From positions 62,001 through 126,000 of the forward strand of contig JBMOIP010000006.1 in the NCBI GenBank assembly GCA_049317265.1: 64,000 nt of DNA. The letters run 5' to 3'. Each line of letters starts with the position of its first letter. Position 1 is the stretch's first letter. A program made the translations under genes and the position numbers. Positions 9,267 to 16,165 of the stretch are shown here, piece by piece. The notes beneath the pieces were generated by a model. It saw only the letters and a program-made list of their open reading frames with translations, was not told where the DNA came from and ran no database searches. The stretch comes from CAIVAT01 sp049317265 (GTDB lineage: Bacteria > Bacteroidota > Bacteroidia > Bacteroidales > FEN-979).

Positions 9267-9968
9267 CTATATTGTCAGCAGAAAGTAAAAACCTAGCAGT
9301 ACAAGGGAGATTCCCCCCACATATTTTACAATCGTTCCAACAGTGGTAAGGGTTTTTGAAACTTTTCCGATCCCGAGGCTCAAACCTACCATCATTGAAG
9401 CAAGTGGCAATCCATAGCCCAGCGAAAACGAAGTGAGCATCATCAGCCCCCACAATGCGCTTCCCTTGACAAAAGATGCTGCCAGGATCACCGGAAACAA
9501 TGGGTTGCAACACGAACTCAGGGCTGTTGACAACCCCCCGACTGCCAGCCCAAAGAGAATGGCGGAAAAGATGTTTTGCCCGGATTGACTCGGTTTAAGT
9601 GTCAGTCCAGGGAGTTTAAAGGGTACCAGGTCCATGGAATAAAGTCCGAAAAATATAGCGATCACACCAGCCGCAATTCTCCAGTAATTGCCGAAAGAGT
9701 CGCTGATCCACTGTCCCGCATATCCAAACAAGGTGCCGATCACACCCATGGAGATCACTCCTCCTATCAGAAAAGCCAACCCCCTGAAGATGACGGTGCG
9801 GGTCCTGGTCTCCTGTGAACTTGCACCCGAATACCCTGCCACCACCCCGATGACCGCGAAATTGCATGCACAGGTCACCACGCTTACCATGCCCATCACA
9901 AAGACAGCGACCAACACCATGGCCGAGGGATGCTCACTGCTTAATAGCTCATTTATCCAGGTCGTCAT
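9267..9968 (-). CDS. CcdA/DsbD-like cysteine-containing membrane protein
   Basis: The 233-residue protein has six or so transmembrane helices of the cytochrome c biogenesis (CcdA/DsbD-beta) type. Cysteines lie at Cys33/Cys35 (TCACN) and Cys153/Cys154 (SSCCNP), each in the first helix of a half, the positions used for thiol relay across the membrane. Spacing differs from classic CcdA, so substrate or partner may differ. Related DsbD-like permeases are recurrent in arsenic operons of Bacteroidota. It lies 5 bp upstream of hgcA and 4 bp downstream of the small Cys-rich gene. I infer a role in reducing-equivalent or thiol transfer for the operon. Confidence 0.75.
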   Translation of the reverse strand: MTTWINELLSSEHPSAMVLVAVFVMGMVSVVTCACNFAVIGVVAGYSGASSQETRTRTVIFRGLAFLIGGVISMGVIGTLFGYAGQWISDSFGNYWRIAAGVIAIFFGLYSMDLVPFKLPGLTLKPSQSGQNIFSAILFGLAVGGLSTALSSCCNPLFPVILAASFVKGSALWGLMMLTSFSLGYGLPLASMMVGLSLGIGKVSKTLTTVGTIVKYVGGISLVLLGFYFLLTI

Positions 9969-9972
9969 TTTT

Positions 9973-10260
9973 TTATTTTTTAGGGCAACAGGATGATCCT
10001 TTGGTGGTATCGCACTTAGCTGTGGTGTCACAGGTCGATGAACTTCCCTGGGGACAGCAGGATGCTTTTTCTTCCTTAGGAGCAGGTGGTTGGATCAGTT
10101 TTACGGTAATAATGCCAATTGCCGCCAGCAGGATAACTGCAAAAATAATTTTCGCAAATTTATTGTTCTTCTTTGGAGGACAGCAACCATCCTCGCATCC
10201 GCAGTCGGCATCGTTTTGATTTCTGCCTGTCTCCGATTTGATCTTTTCTTGTTCTTCCAT
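9973..10260 (-). CDS. small cysteine-rich single-pass membrane protein
   Basis: The 95-residue protein has a short N-terminal region with a cysteine cluster (CGCEDGCCPP), one transmembrane helix (about residues 35-53) and a C-terminal tail. The tail contains CC, C, C and CC groups, including SSCCPKK at the end. The paired cysteines would suit binding of thiophilic metals such as As(III) or Hg(II), but no family with a proven function is recognised. ATG 10260 follows an upstream in-frame Met at 10278; I prefer 10260 because the charged MEEQEK start is more natural. Spacing of 4 bp to the CcdA-like gene implies coupled translation. Confidence 0.7.
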   Translation of the reverse strand: MEEQEKIKSETGRNQNDADCGCEDGCCPPKKNNKFAKIIFAVILLAAIGIITVKLIQPPAPKEEKASCCPQGSSSTCDTTAKCDTTKGSSCCPKK

Positions 10261-10294
10261 AGGATTAATAGTTAGCAAGGTTGATATTGTAGGA

Positions 10295-11530
10295 TTAGAT
10301 TGGTTTTTTACCGGAAACAGTAATGCTGAATATTCCCGTGCCTCCCCGGTTGAATTCGCTGAGGGCTGATGGTGTAAGGTAATTTAAGAGGATTTCATCA
10401 GGGATGGTGATTGCCTTTTGTTTATGGACTGTGACAGGTTGAAACCCCTGTTTTTCGATGATCCCAAGATAAGTGTCCATTTGAATGGCGCCGGAAACAC
10501 ATCCGGCATACATTTCAGCATCCTGCTTCAGGCTGGCGGGAAGATCGCCTTTGATCACCACATCGGAGACACAAAAATGTCCCCCGGGTTTTAATACCCG
10601 ATAGATCTCTGAAAAGGCTTTTTTCTTGTCCGGAACCAGGTTCAGCACACAGTTTGAAACCACCACATCAACCTTACCATTCTCAATGGGCATCTCTTCT
10701 ATATCGCCCCTGATAAACTCAACATTGGTAAAGCCAAGTTTGTCGTTATTGGCCCTTGCCTTTGCCAGCATTTCATCGGTAAAATCAAGGCCTGTTATGA
10801 ATCCGGTTTCTCCTGCTATGGCCCGCGCAACAAAGCAGTCGTTTCCGGCTCCGCTGCCAAGATCAAGCACATGATCACCCTTTTTAATGCCTGCGAAATC
10901 AGTGGGGATGCCACACCCGAGTCCCAGGTCGGCATCAGGATTATACCCGGCACTTGCCGTGTAATCTTCGCTGAAGATGGTGTAATCCACATCACAGCAA
11001 GAAGTCGTGGTTCCGCAACAGGATGTTTGGTTTTGCTCTTTGCTTTGATCCGCAATCTGACCGTACTTCTCTTTTACAATCTCCTTTAACTTGTCACTTT
11101 CAGTATCGGTCTCCGGTTTGATCCGGTCACGATAGAATTTATCAAAAGTGCTCCTGATCTCATCGCGAACCCTCCGGTATATGCCAATCACTTCATCAGG
11201 AGAACCAACGGCATCTGCAGGGTCATCAAAGCCGATATGCAGCCGGTTCTTTACTATTCCTGTAAATGCCGGGCAAACCTCCTTTGCCCCGCCACATACC
11301 GTGATAACATAGTCAAAGGGTTCGGCCACAAACAAGTCAACACTCTTCGGTTTATTATTAGAAATGTCAATTTCCACCTCTTTCATCACCGCCACTGCCA
11401 TGGGATTTGCAAGTGGTGCCGGGTGTGTCCCGGCCGAAAAAACCTCCAGCCTCGAATCAAAAGATTTCAAAAATCCCTCCGCCATCTGGCTCCGGCATGA
11501 ATTACCTGTACAAAGAATCAAAACACGCAT
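10295..11530 (-). CDS. fused arsenate reductase (LMW-PTP type) and arsenite S-adenosylmethionine methyltransferase
   Basis: One 411-residue frame holds two enzymes. Residues 1 to about 140 are a thioredoxin-coupled ArsC. It has the CX5R phosphatase loop Cys7-Arg13 (CTGNSCR), a redox pair Cys79/Cys86 and an FDDPAD acid loop near residue 103. A charged linker with two CC pairs (171-172, 178-179) leads into ArsM. The ArsM SAM motif is DLGSGAGNDC (223-232), and the As(III)-binding cysteines are Cys206, Cys232, Cys294 and Cys344. The product should reduce arsenate and then methylate the arsenite formed. It is the first gene after arsR, separated by the octamer array. Both catalytic sets look intact. 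Confidence 0.93.
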   Translation of the reverse strand: MRVLILCTGNSCRSQMAEGFLKSFDSRLEVFSAGTHPAPLANPMAVAVMKEVEIDISNNKPKSVDLFVAEPFDYVITVCGGAKEVCPAFTGIVKNRLHIGFDDPADAVGSPDEVIGIYRRVRDEIRSTFDKFYRDRIKPETDTESDKLKEIVKEKYGQIADQSKEQNQTSCCGTTTSCCDVDYTIFSEDYTASAGYNPDADLGLGCGIPTDFAGIKKGDHVLDLGSGAGNDCFVARAIAGETGFITGLDFTDEMLAKARANNDKLGFTNVEFIRGDIEEMPIENGKVDVVVSNCVLNLVPDKKKAFSEIYRVLKPGGHFCVSDVVIKGDLPASLKQDAEMYAGCVSGAIQMDTYLGIIEKQGFQPVTVHKQKAITIPDEILLNYLTPSALSEFNRGGTGIFSITVSGKKPI

Positions 11531-11566
11531 ATCTTTTTTTTAAAGTTGTAAATACCTGAAAACCCC

Positions 11567-11694
11567 GTCCACTCGTCCACTTGTCCACTCGTCCACTTGT
11601 CCACTTGTCCACTTGTCCACTCGTCCACTTGTCCATTTGTCCACTCGTCCACTTGTCCACTTGTCCACTTGTCCACCCGTCCCCCCGTTCACCC
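11567..11694. repeat. octamer tandem array A (GTCCACTT-like, 16 units)
   Basis: Sixteen consecutive 8-bp units of GTCCACTT/GTCCACTC type, the last three degenerate, fill the space between arsR and arsC-arsM. The array includes the arsR stop codon at its right edge. The 8-bp period is not a multiple of three, so the proline/leucine-rich open frames across it are artefacts. The same unit recurs at 14755-14818 and 43065-43152. Confidence 0.95.
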
Positions 11695-12024
11695 ACACTC
11701 AAACTCTCCCCCACATTCAATCTCACCGAAAAAACCATTAGCGATCGTCACCAAATCACTGATCCGCCCCGGATTCAGGCAGTAATTCACCTTCACTCCA
11801 TCCACAGTACCCTGGATCAACCCGGCATTTTTAAGCTCTTTCAAATGTTGGTTGACAGTAGTTCTGCTCAATGGCAACTCTCCCGAGATGTCCCCGGTAA
11901 TGCAAACCCTGGTTTCAGCCAGGTACTTAAGGATGGCCAGCCGTGCCGGATGTGCCAGGGCTTTGAATAGCACTGCTGTTGAAGTCAGTTTTGGATCGAA
12001 AAGATCGGTTTTCGCGGAGGCCAT
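11689..12024 (-). CDS. arsR: ArsR family metalloregulatory repressor
   Basis: The 111-residue protein is a winged-helix ArsR/SmtB regulator (FKALAHPARLAILKYL; recognition helix SRTTVNQHLKELKNAG). Cysteines lie at 41, 82, 104 and 110; the C-terminal pair in IECGGEFECG resembles the C-terminal As(III) sites of some ArsR proteins rather than the classic ELCVCDL helix site, which is absent. ATG 12024 is chosen over an upstream start at 12066 that would run through the promoter. It heads the operon that includes hgcAB and probably represses it until As(III), and perhaps another thiophilic metal, binds. Confidence 0.9.
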   Translation of the reverse strand: MASAKTDLFDPKLTSTAVLFKALAHPARLAILKYLAETRVCITGDISGELPLSRTTVNQHLKELKNAGLIQGTVDGVKVNYCLNPGRISDLVTIANGFFGEIECGGEFECG

Positions 12025-12052
12025 GTTGATCGGGGTTGATGAATTTATGGCG

Positions 12053-12060
12053 CAAATATA
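12053..12060 (-). promoter_or_regulatory. putative -7 element for the arsR-hgcAB operon (TATATTTG)
   Basis: On the minus strand the sequence is TATATTTG, an exact TAnnTTTG match 28 bp before the arsR ATG. It touches the candidate ArsR operator. Confidence 0.6.
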
Positions 12061-12091
12061 CGTCATATTTTATAATAACGTAATAATACGT
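12060..12091. promoter_or_regulatory. candidate ArsR operator in the divergent arsR/MFS region
   Basis: An imperfect palindrome from 12060 to 12081 is bounded by ACGT on both ends (ACGTCATAT and, on the other strand, ACGTTATTAT); a third ACGT lies at 12088-12091. The sequence is AT-rich and directly abuts the arsR -7 element, as expected for an ArsR-family binding site. It is a pattern match, not a proven site. Confidence 0.5.
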
Positions 12092-12118
12092 CAAATTTTT
12101 TTTTCAACAAGATTTCAT

Positions 12119-12126
12119 TATTTTTG
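12119..12126 (+). promoter_or_regulatory. putative -7 element for the MFS transporter (TATTTTTG)
   Basis: This is an exact TAnnTTTG match 27 bp before the ATG at 12153. It lies on the other side of the candidate ArsR operator, so both divergent promoters could be regulated together. Confidence 0.5.
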
Positions 12127-12152
12127 TGGGATATCTACTTTAACGTAAAAAG

Positions 12153-13301
12153 ATGAAAAACGAAAACTCCTTCTCCAGGCTTCTTCCCGTACTGTTCGGT
12201 TTTTTTATCATGGGTTTTGTCGATGTAGTCGGCATTGCTACAAATTATGTCAAACAGGATTTCAATCTAAGCGACACGCTTGCCAACCTTCTTCCCATGA
12301 TGGTATTCCTTTGGTTTGCAGTTTTTTCAGTCCCGACGGGCTTGCTGATGAATTCCATTGGACGGAAGAAGACGGTTGTGTTGAGCATGGCCATTACTTT
12401 CATCGCCATGCTGGTCCCATTGATGGCCTATCGCTTCGAGGTGGTGTTGGTAGCATTTGCACTCCTGGGAATAGGTAATACCATTCTGCAGGTTTCACTT
12501 AACCCATTGCTCTCTAACGTGGTACGAGGCGATCGTTTGACGAGCAGCCTTACCTGGGGGCAGTTCATCAAGGCCATCGCCTCCTTCCTTGGTCCGATTA
12601 TCGCTGGCTTCGCCGCTGCAGGCCTGGGCAACTGGAAGATGCTCTTTCCGATCTTTGCCGGAGTTACCCTTTTATCAACCCTTTGGCTCCTCTTCACACC
12701 GATCGATGAAAAACCGGTGGAGGGGAAAACTTCCTCCTTCGCTGAGTGTTTCGGCTTGCTGAAAGACCGGACCATCCTGATGTTTTTTCTTGGAATTCTT
12801 GCCGTGGTCGGCATTGATGTAGGTTTGAACATTACTGTTCCAAAATTTTTAATGGAGCGCTGCCATATACTGCTGGATCAGGCAGGTTTGGGGACAAGCC
12901 TGTACTTCATCGCCCGGACAACCGGCACTTTCATGGGCGCCATCCTCCTGGTGAAATTTTCTGCCCGAAAATTCTTCATCATCAGTATGATAGCGGCAAT
13001 TGCAGGTATGGTTTCCTTGCTGATGCTGAACGATCTCTGGTCCATCCTGTTCCTGGTTTTCGTGATCGGTTTTGCTGTCGCCAATGTCTTCTCCATCATT
13101 TTCTCCGCTGCCCTGCTGAAAAAGCCTGAACGTGCCAACGAAATCTCAGGTTTGATGATCATGGGGGTTGCTGGTGGCGCAGTAATACCTCCTTTGATGG
13201 GTGTCGTCTCCGATTCCATGGGACAAACCGGCGGAATGGCTGTCTTGCTCATCGCCATGGTTTACCTCCTGGCAACGGCTTTCAGTATGAAAAAGGCTTG
13301 A
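12153..13301 (+). CDS. MFS transporter, FucP-like fold
   Basis: The 382-residue protein has about twelve transmembrane helices and resembles the fucose-permease-like (FHS) branch of the major facilitator superfamily: opening FGFFIMGFVDVVG, and a loop-2 motif NSIGRKKTV. The usual substrate class is sugars, but its promoter is divergent from arsR and shares the intergenic operator region. A role in moving an arsenic- or metal-related compound, or a sugar, is therefore open. Start at ATG 12153 is preceded by an A-rich stretch typical of Bacteroidota translation starts. Confidence 0.8.
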   Translation: MKNENSFSRLLPVLFGFFIMGFVDVVGIATNYVKQDFNLSDTLANLLPMMVFLWFAVFSVPTGLLMNSIGRKKTVVLSMAITFIAMLVPLMAYRFEVVLVAFALLGIGNTILQVSLNPLLSNVVRGDRLTSSLTWGQFIKAIASFLGPIIAGFAAAGLGNWKMLFPIFAGVTLLSTLWLLFTPIDEKPVEGKTSSFAECFGLLKDRTILMFFLGILAVVGIDVGLNITVPKFLMERCHILLDQAGLGTSLYFIARTTGTFMGAILLVKFSARKFFIISMIAAIAGMVSLLMLNDLWSILFLVFVIGFAVANVFSIIFSAALLKKPERANEISGLMIMGVAGGAVIPPLMGVVSDSMGQTGGMAVLLIAMVYLLATAFSMKKA

Positions 13302-13302
13302 T

Positions 13303-14205
13303 CTACCTGGCCTGCCTGATCATGTCATGATTATCGCAACCCTCAAATTCTATCTGCAGGGTGGTATGAGAAATATGATAGTTCTCCTTTAATTGTCGTT
13401 CGATCTCACCCATCAGTTGGCACGATTCACTTAGCAACAGGTCCTTTCTGGTCTCTACATGTGCTTCAAACAAAATGTCTGAATCCTGGAGCTGCCAGCA
13501 ATGCACGTGATGAATGTTTTTAATCAACGGGTGTTTTTCGAGATGGGCCTTGATTTCCGACAGGTTTAAATCGTTTGGTGTGCTTTGCATCAGGATCTCA
13601 ACGGATTCACGAAGGATTCCATAAGCCTGGACCATGATCACAATGCTGATGATCATGGTTAAAAGCGGGTCAATCCAAAGGATTTGGGCAAAGGTAAGAA
13701 GCACAGCGCCTGCCACTACAGCTACCGAAGAAAGTGTATCTCCCAGTAGGTGGAGATAGGCTGCTTTCACGTTGAGGCTGCTCTTAGCGTCGCGGTGCAG
13801 GAACAACATGGAGGCAAGATTGGCCAACAGTCCGATTGACGCTACAACAAGCATCAGGTTAGACTTCACGGGTTCGGGGTGCAAAAACCGTTGTATTGCC
13901 TCATAAATAAGGTAGATAGAAATGGCAGTGAGGATGGATGCATTGATAAACGCTGATAAAATCTCAAACCGCTTGTATCCGAATGTGCGTTTTTGATCTG
14001 GTTTCCTGGAGCCAATTTTACTTGCCACCCATGCAAGGATCAATGCCATGGTGTCGCTGAGGTTATGAACCGCATCGGATAGCAATGCCAGGCTGTTGGA
14101 GAATATTCCGCCTGCGATCTCCAGAACCGTGATCAATCCATTCAAAACAATAGCCGCCATGAGCCTTGGACCTTGGCCAGGATGAGAATGTTCGTGCCTT
14201 TCCAT
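13303..14205 (-). CDS. cation diffusion facilitator (CDF/CzcD-type) metal exporter
   Basis: The 300-residue protein has six transmembrane helices with the CDF metal-site motifs SDAVHNLSD in helix 2 and HLLGD in helix 5. A cytoplasmic C-terminal domain (about residues 210-290) with HHVHCWQL follows. It should export Zn(II) or a similar divalent ion against protons. It ends one base after the convergent MFS gene. A TAATTTTG-like element (minus strand, 14210-14217) lies so close to the ATG that a leaderless mRNA or a later start is possible. Confidence 0.9.
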   Translation of the reverse strand: MERHEHSHPGQGPRLMAAIVLNGLITVLEIAGGIFSNSLALLSDAVHNLSDTMALILAWVASKIGSRKPDQKRTFGYKRFEILSAFINASILTAISIYLIYEAIQRFLHPEPVKSNLMLVVASIGLLANLASMLFLHRDAKSSLNVKAAYLHLLGDTLSSVAVVAGAVLLTFAQILWIDPLLTMIISIVIMVQAYGILRESVEILMQSTPNDLNLSEIKAHLEKHPLIKNIHHVHCWQLQDSDILFEAHVETRKDLLLSESCQLMGEIERQLKENYHISHTTLQIEFEGCDNHDMIRQAR

Positions 14206-14265
14206 CCTTCAAAATTACCGTTTTATTATATAGGTATGAGTTCTGTCATGCATGAAAAGTTCTTT

Positions 14266-14273
14266 TATCTTTG
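14266..14273 (+). promoter_or_regulatory. putative -7 element (TATCTTTG)
   Basis: This is an exact TAnnTTTG match 52 bp before the ATG at 14326, in the short divergent region between the CDF exporter and the ArsF-like gene. Confidence 0.45.
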
Positions 14274-14325
14274 CATTTAATTCTGTTTCATTTCATTCAA
14301 TTCCGCTTTATTACACAATATCCCT

Positions 14326-14751
14326 ATGAGCCGGATACTAAAATATTTGTCTGTTTTGGCACTTTTGTGCCAGGTTCAGGCAGTTTTTGCACAGAACCCC
14401 ACAACTGTGCAAACCACCCCTAAATTAGTGATCTGCTATTTTCACCCCAACGAACGATGCCCCATCGACCAGTCCATCGAAGAGGCGACAAGAAAGCTGA
14501 TGAGAACAGATTTTGCAAAGGAGATCAAAAACGGCGTGATCAAACTCCAGGTGCTCAACACCGATGACAAAGCAAATGCGAAGACTGTTGCAAAATTTGA
14601 GATGAACGCGCAAGCCTTGTACCTTGTAACGAACGTTAAAGGCAAAGAGGTCAAAAACGACCTCACCGAATTCGCCTTTTCCAACAGCCTGAATAACCCA
14701 GCCAAATTCAAAGCCGGCCTCAGAGAGGAAATCCTTCGGGCCATCAAGTAA
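14326..14751 (+). CDS. periplasmic thioredoxin-fold protein, ArsF-like
   Basis: The 141-residue protein has a signal peptide (cleavage near VFAQ) and one small domain with the pattern CYFHPNERCPID, then VLNTDD and a DLTEFAF segment. This resembles the ArsF-family thioredoxin-like proteins that occur with DsbD-like permeases in Bacteroidota arsenic loci. The usual CxxC at the active site reads CPID here, so the second cysteine is missing. Redox activity is therefore doubtful, although a binding role through the remaining cysteine is possible. It is followed at once by octamer array B. Confidence 0.55.
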   Translation: MSRILKYLSVLALLCQVQAVFAQNPTTVQTTPKLVICYFHPNERCPIDQSIEEATRKLMRTDFAKEIKNGVIKLQVLNTDDKANAKTVAKFEMNAQALYLVTNVKGKEVKNDLTEFAFSNSLNNPAKFKAGLREEILRAIK

Positions 14752-14754
14752 CCT

Positions 14755-14818
14755 GTCCGCCTGTCCGCCTGTCCGCCTGTCCACCTGTCCACTCGTCCAC
14801 CTGTCCACTCGTCCACCA
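14755..14818. repeat. octamer tandem array B (8 units)
   Basis: Eight 8-bp units run GTCCGCCT three times, then GTCCACCT and GTCCACTC alternating. It begins 3 bp after the stop of the ArsF-like gene and ends 21 bp before the next ATG. Confidence 0.93.
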
Positions 14819-14839
14819 AACAATTATACCCCCCCACCC

Positions 14840-15856
14840 ATGATCCTAACCACCGGCGGCACCGGACTCCTTGGCTCCCACCTTCTGCTCGATCTTGTCA
14901 AAGCTGGCCGAAAGGTCAGGGCGATAAGGCGAACGGCCGGTAAAACTGAAATGGTCCGTAAAGTCTTTTCCTATTATGTTACAAACCCCGATGAACTCTT
15001 TGCCAAAATAGAATGGGTAGATGCCGACCTGATGGACTTTGGTTCCATAGAAGATGCCATGAAGGGCGTTACCGAAGTCTATCACGCGGGGGCTGTTGTC
15101 TCCTTTTTCCCTAAGGATCACAAAGCAATGCTCAGGGTGAACATCGAAGGTACAGCCAACCTGGTCAACCAGGCCATTCATGAAAAAGTAGACAAATTCT
15201 GCTACGTAAGTTCGGTTGCGACCCTTGGAAGAGCAGAGAACAATGGTGTCTCAACCGAAGAGACCTATTGGGTTCCGTCAAAAAAGAACTCTGTCTACAG
15301 CATTAGCAAATACGGCGCTGAGAGGGAAATCTGGCGTGGGATGGAAGAGGGCCTTAATGCCGTGATCATCAACCCGTCAGTCATCATGGGGCCCGGATTC
15401 TGGCAGGATAATTCCGGCTTGTTCCGTTTGGTTTACGAAGGATTGAAATATTATACGCGGGGAGTAAACGGGTATGTCGATGCCAGGGATATCAGCAAAG
15501 CCATGATTGGCCTTATGGATGGCAACCATTTTGGCGAGCGCTATATCTGTTCCGCAGGCAATCTAACCTATCAGGAATTTTTTAGTCTCATTGCAAAACA
15601 TCTCGGCAAACCAGCCCCTGCTGTAAACGTACCTCCAGCCATGACCGACATTGCATGGCGTGTGGAGGCAGTTCGTGCATTCCTAACGGGGTCGAAACCC
15701 GAAGTAACCAGGGAAATGGCTACCACCACTTCACAGATTTACACCTATTCAAGCGCAAAGCTTTGTAAGGCCCTAAACTTCAGTTTTCATGATGTGGAAG
15801 ATTCCATAAGGGAGATCTGTCAGTGTTATCTTGCTGATATAGAACTTAAAGGATGA
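14840..15856 (+). CDS. NAD(P)-dependent epimerase/dehydratase, extended SDR
   Basis: The 338-residue protein has an N-terminal Rossmann fold (TGGTGLLGSHLL, residues 5-16) and the SDR catalytic YSISK motif (Tyr about 155, Lys four on). It resembles the dihydroflavonol-4-reductase-like / NAD-dependent epimerase group. That group acts on hydroxy-ketones or nucleotide sugars; the substrate here is unknown. The gene starts 21 bp after octamer array B. Confidence 0.82.
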   Translation: MILTTGGTGLLGSHLLLDLVKAGRKVRAIRRTAGKTEMVRKVFSYYVTNPDELFAKIEWVDADLMDFGSIEDAMKGVTEVYHAGAVVSFFPKDHKAMLRVNIEGTANLVNQAIHEKVDKFCYVSSVATLGRAENNGVSTEETYWVPSKKNSVYSISKYGAEREIWRGMEEGLNAVIINPSVIMGPGFWQDNSGLFRLVYEGLKYYTRGVNGYVDARDISKAMIGLMDGNHFGERYICSAGNLTYQEFFSLIAKHLGKPAPAVNVPPAMTDIAWRVEAVRAFLTGSKPEVTREMATTTSQIYTYSSAKLCKALNFSFHDVEDSIREICQCYLADIELKG

Positions 15857-16165
15857 ATAGTAAGGCGACCGGGCCGTGGTTATTTTACTGATTTCCGTAT
15901 TAATTTTTACTGCTTTCCGCCATTGACATGGCATTTAATTACCTGTACCTTTATGCTCAATTTATAAAAGTAAATGTGATTGTTTTTTATTTAATGGTAT
16001 CATTCTATTTTCACCTTTTTAAACAAACCAGTGCCAGTGTAACCCTGGCACCATCCTGAACGTATAACCAAAAAAAAATTCAGGCACCGGCAATTAAAAA
16101 AAACACCCTATTCGTTATTTCCTAAAATATAATTTGTATATTTGTTGCGATATAAACCCAAGACT
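15857..16165. other. intergenic region without a gene
   Basis: This AT-rich spacer has no supported gene. It holds a short hairpin (GTGCCAG at 16031-16037 with CTGGCAC at 16045-16051, no T-run) and the promoter-like element at 16137-16144. Confidence 0.6.
16137..16144 (+). promoter_or_regulatory. putative -7 element (TATATTTG)
   Basis: This is an exact TAnnTTTG match 21 bp before the ATG at 16166, giving a very short leader. Confidence 0.55.

Noticed and set aside
9262..9513. N-terminal extension of the HgcA frame
   Set aside because: It overlaps the CcdA-like gene in another frame and has no HgcA-like character. ATG 9261 gives the normal HgcA length.
11567..11694. CRISPR-like array
   Set aside because: Units are contiguous 8-mers without spacers, and no cas gene is in the window.
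11502..11970. Open frames rich in VHLSTCPL or WTSGQVDK across the octamer array
   Set aside because: They are translations of an 8-bp tandem repeat, which gives repeat peptides in every frame. No start, domain or conservation supports them.
14425..14837. Minus-strand frames opposite the ArsF-like gene
   Set aside because: Each combines repeat-derived peptide with the antisense of a real coding gene. They are shadows.
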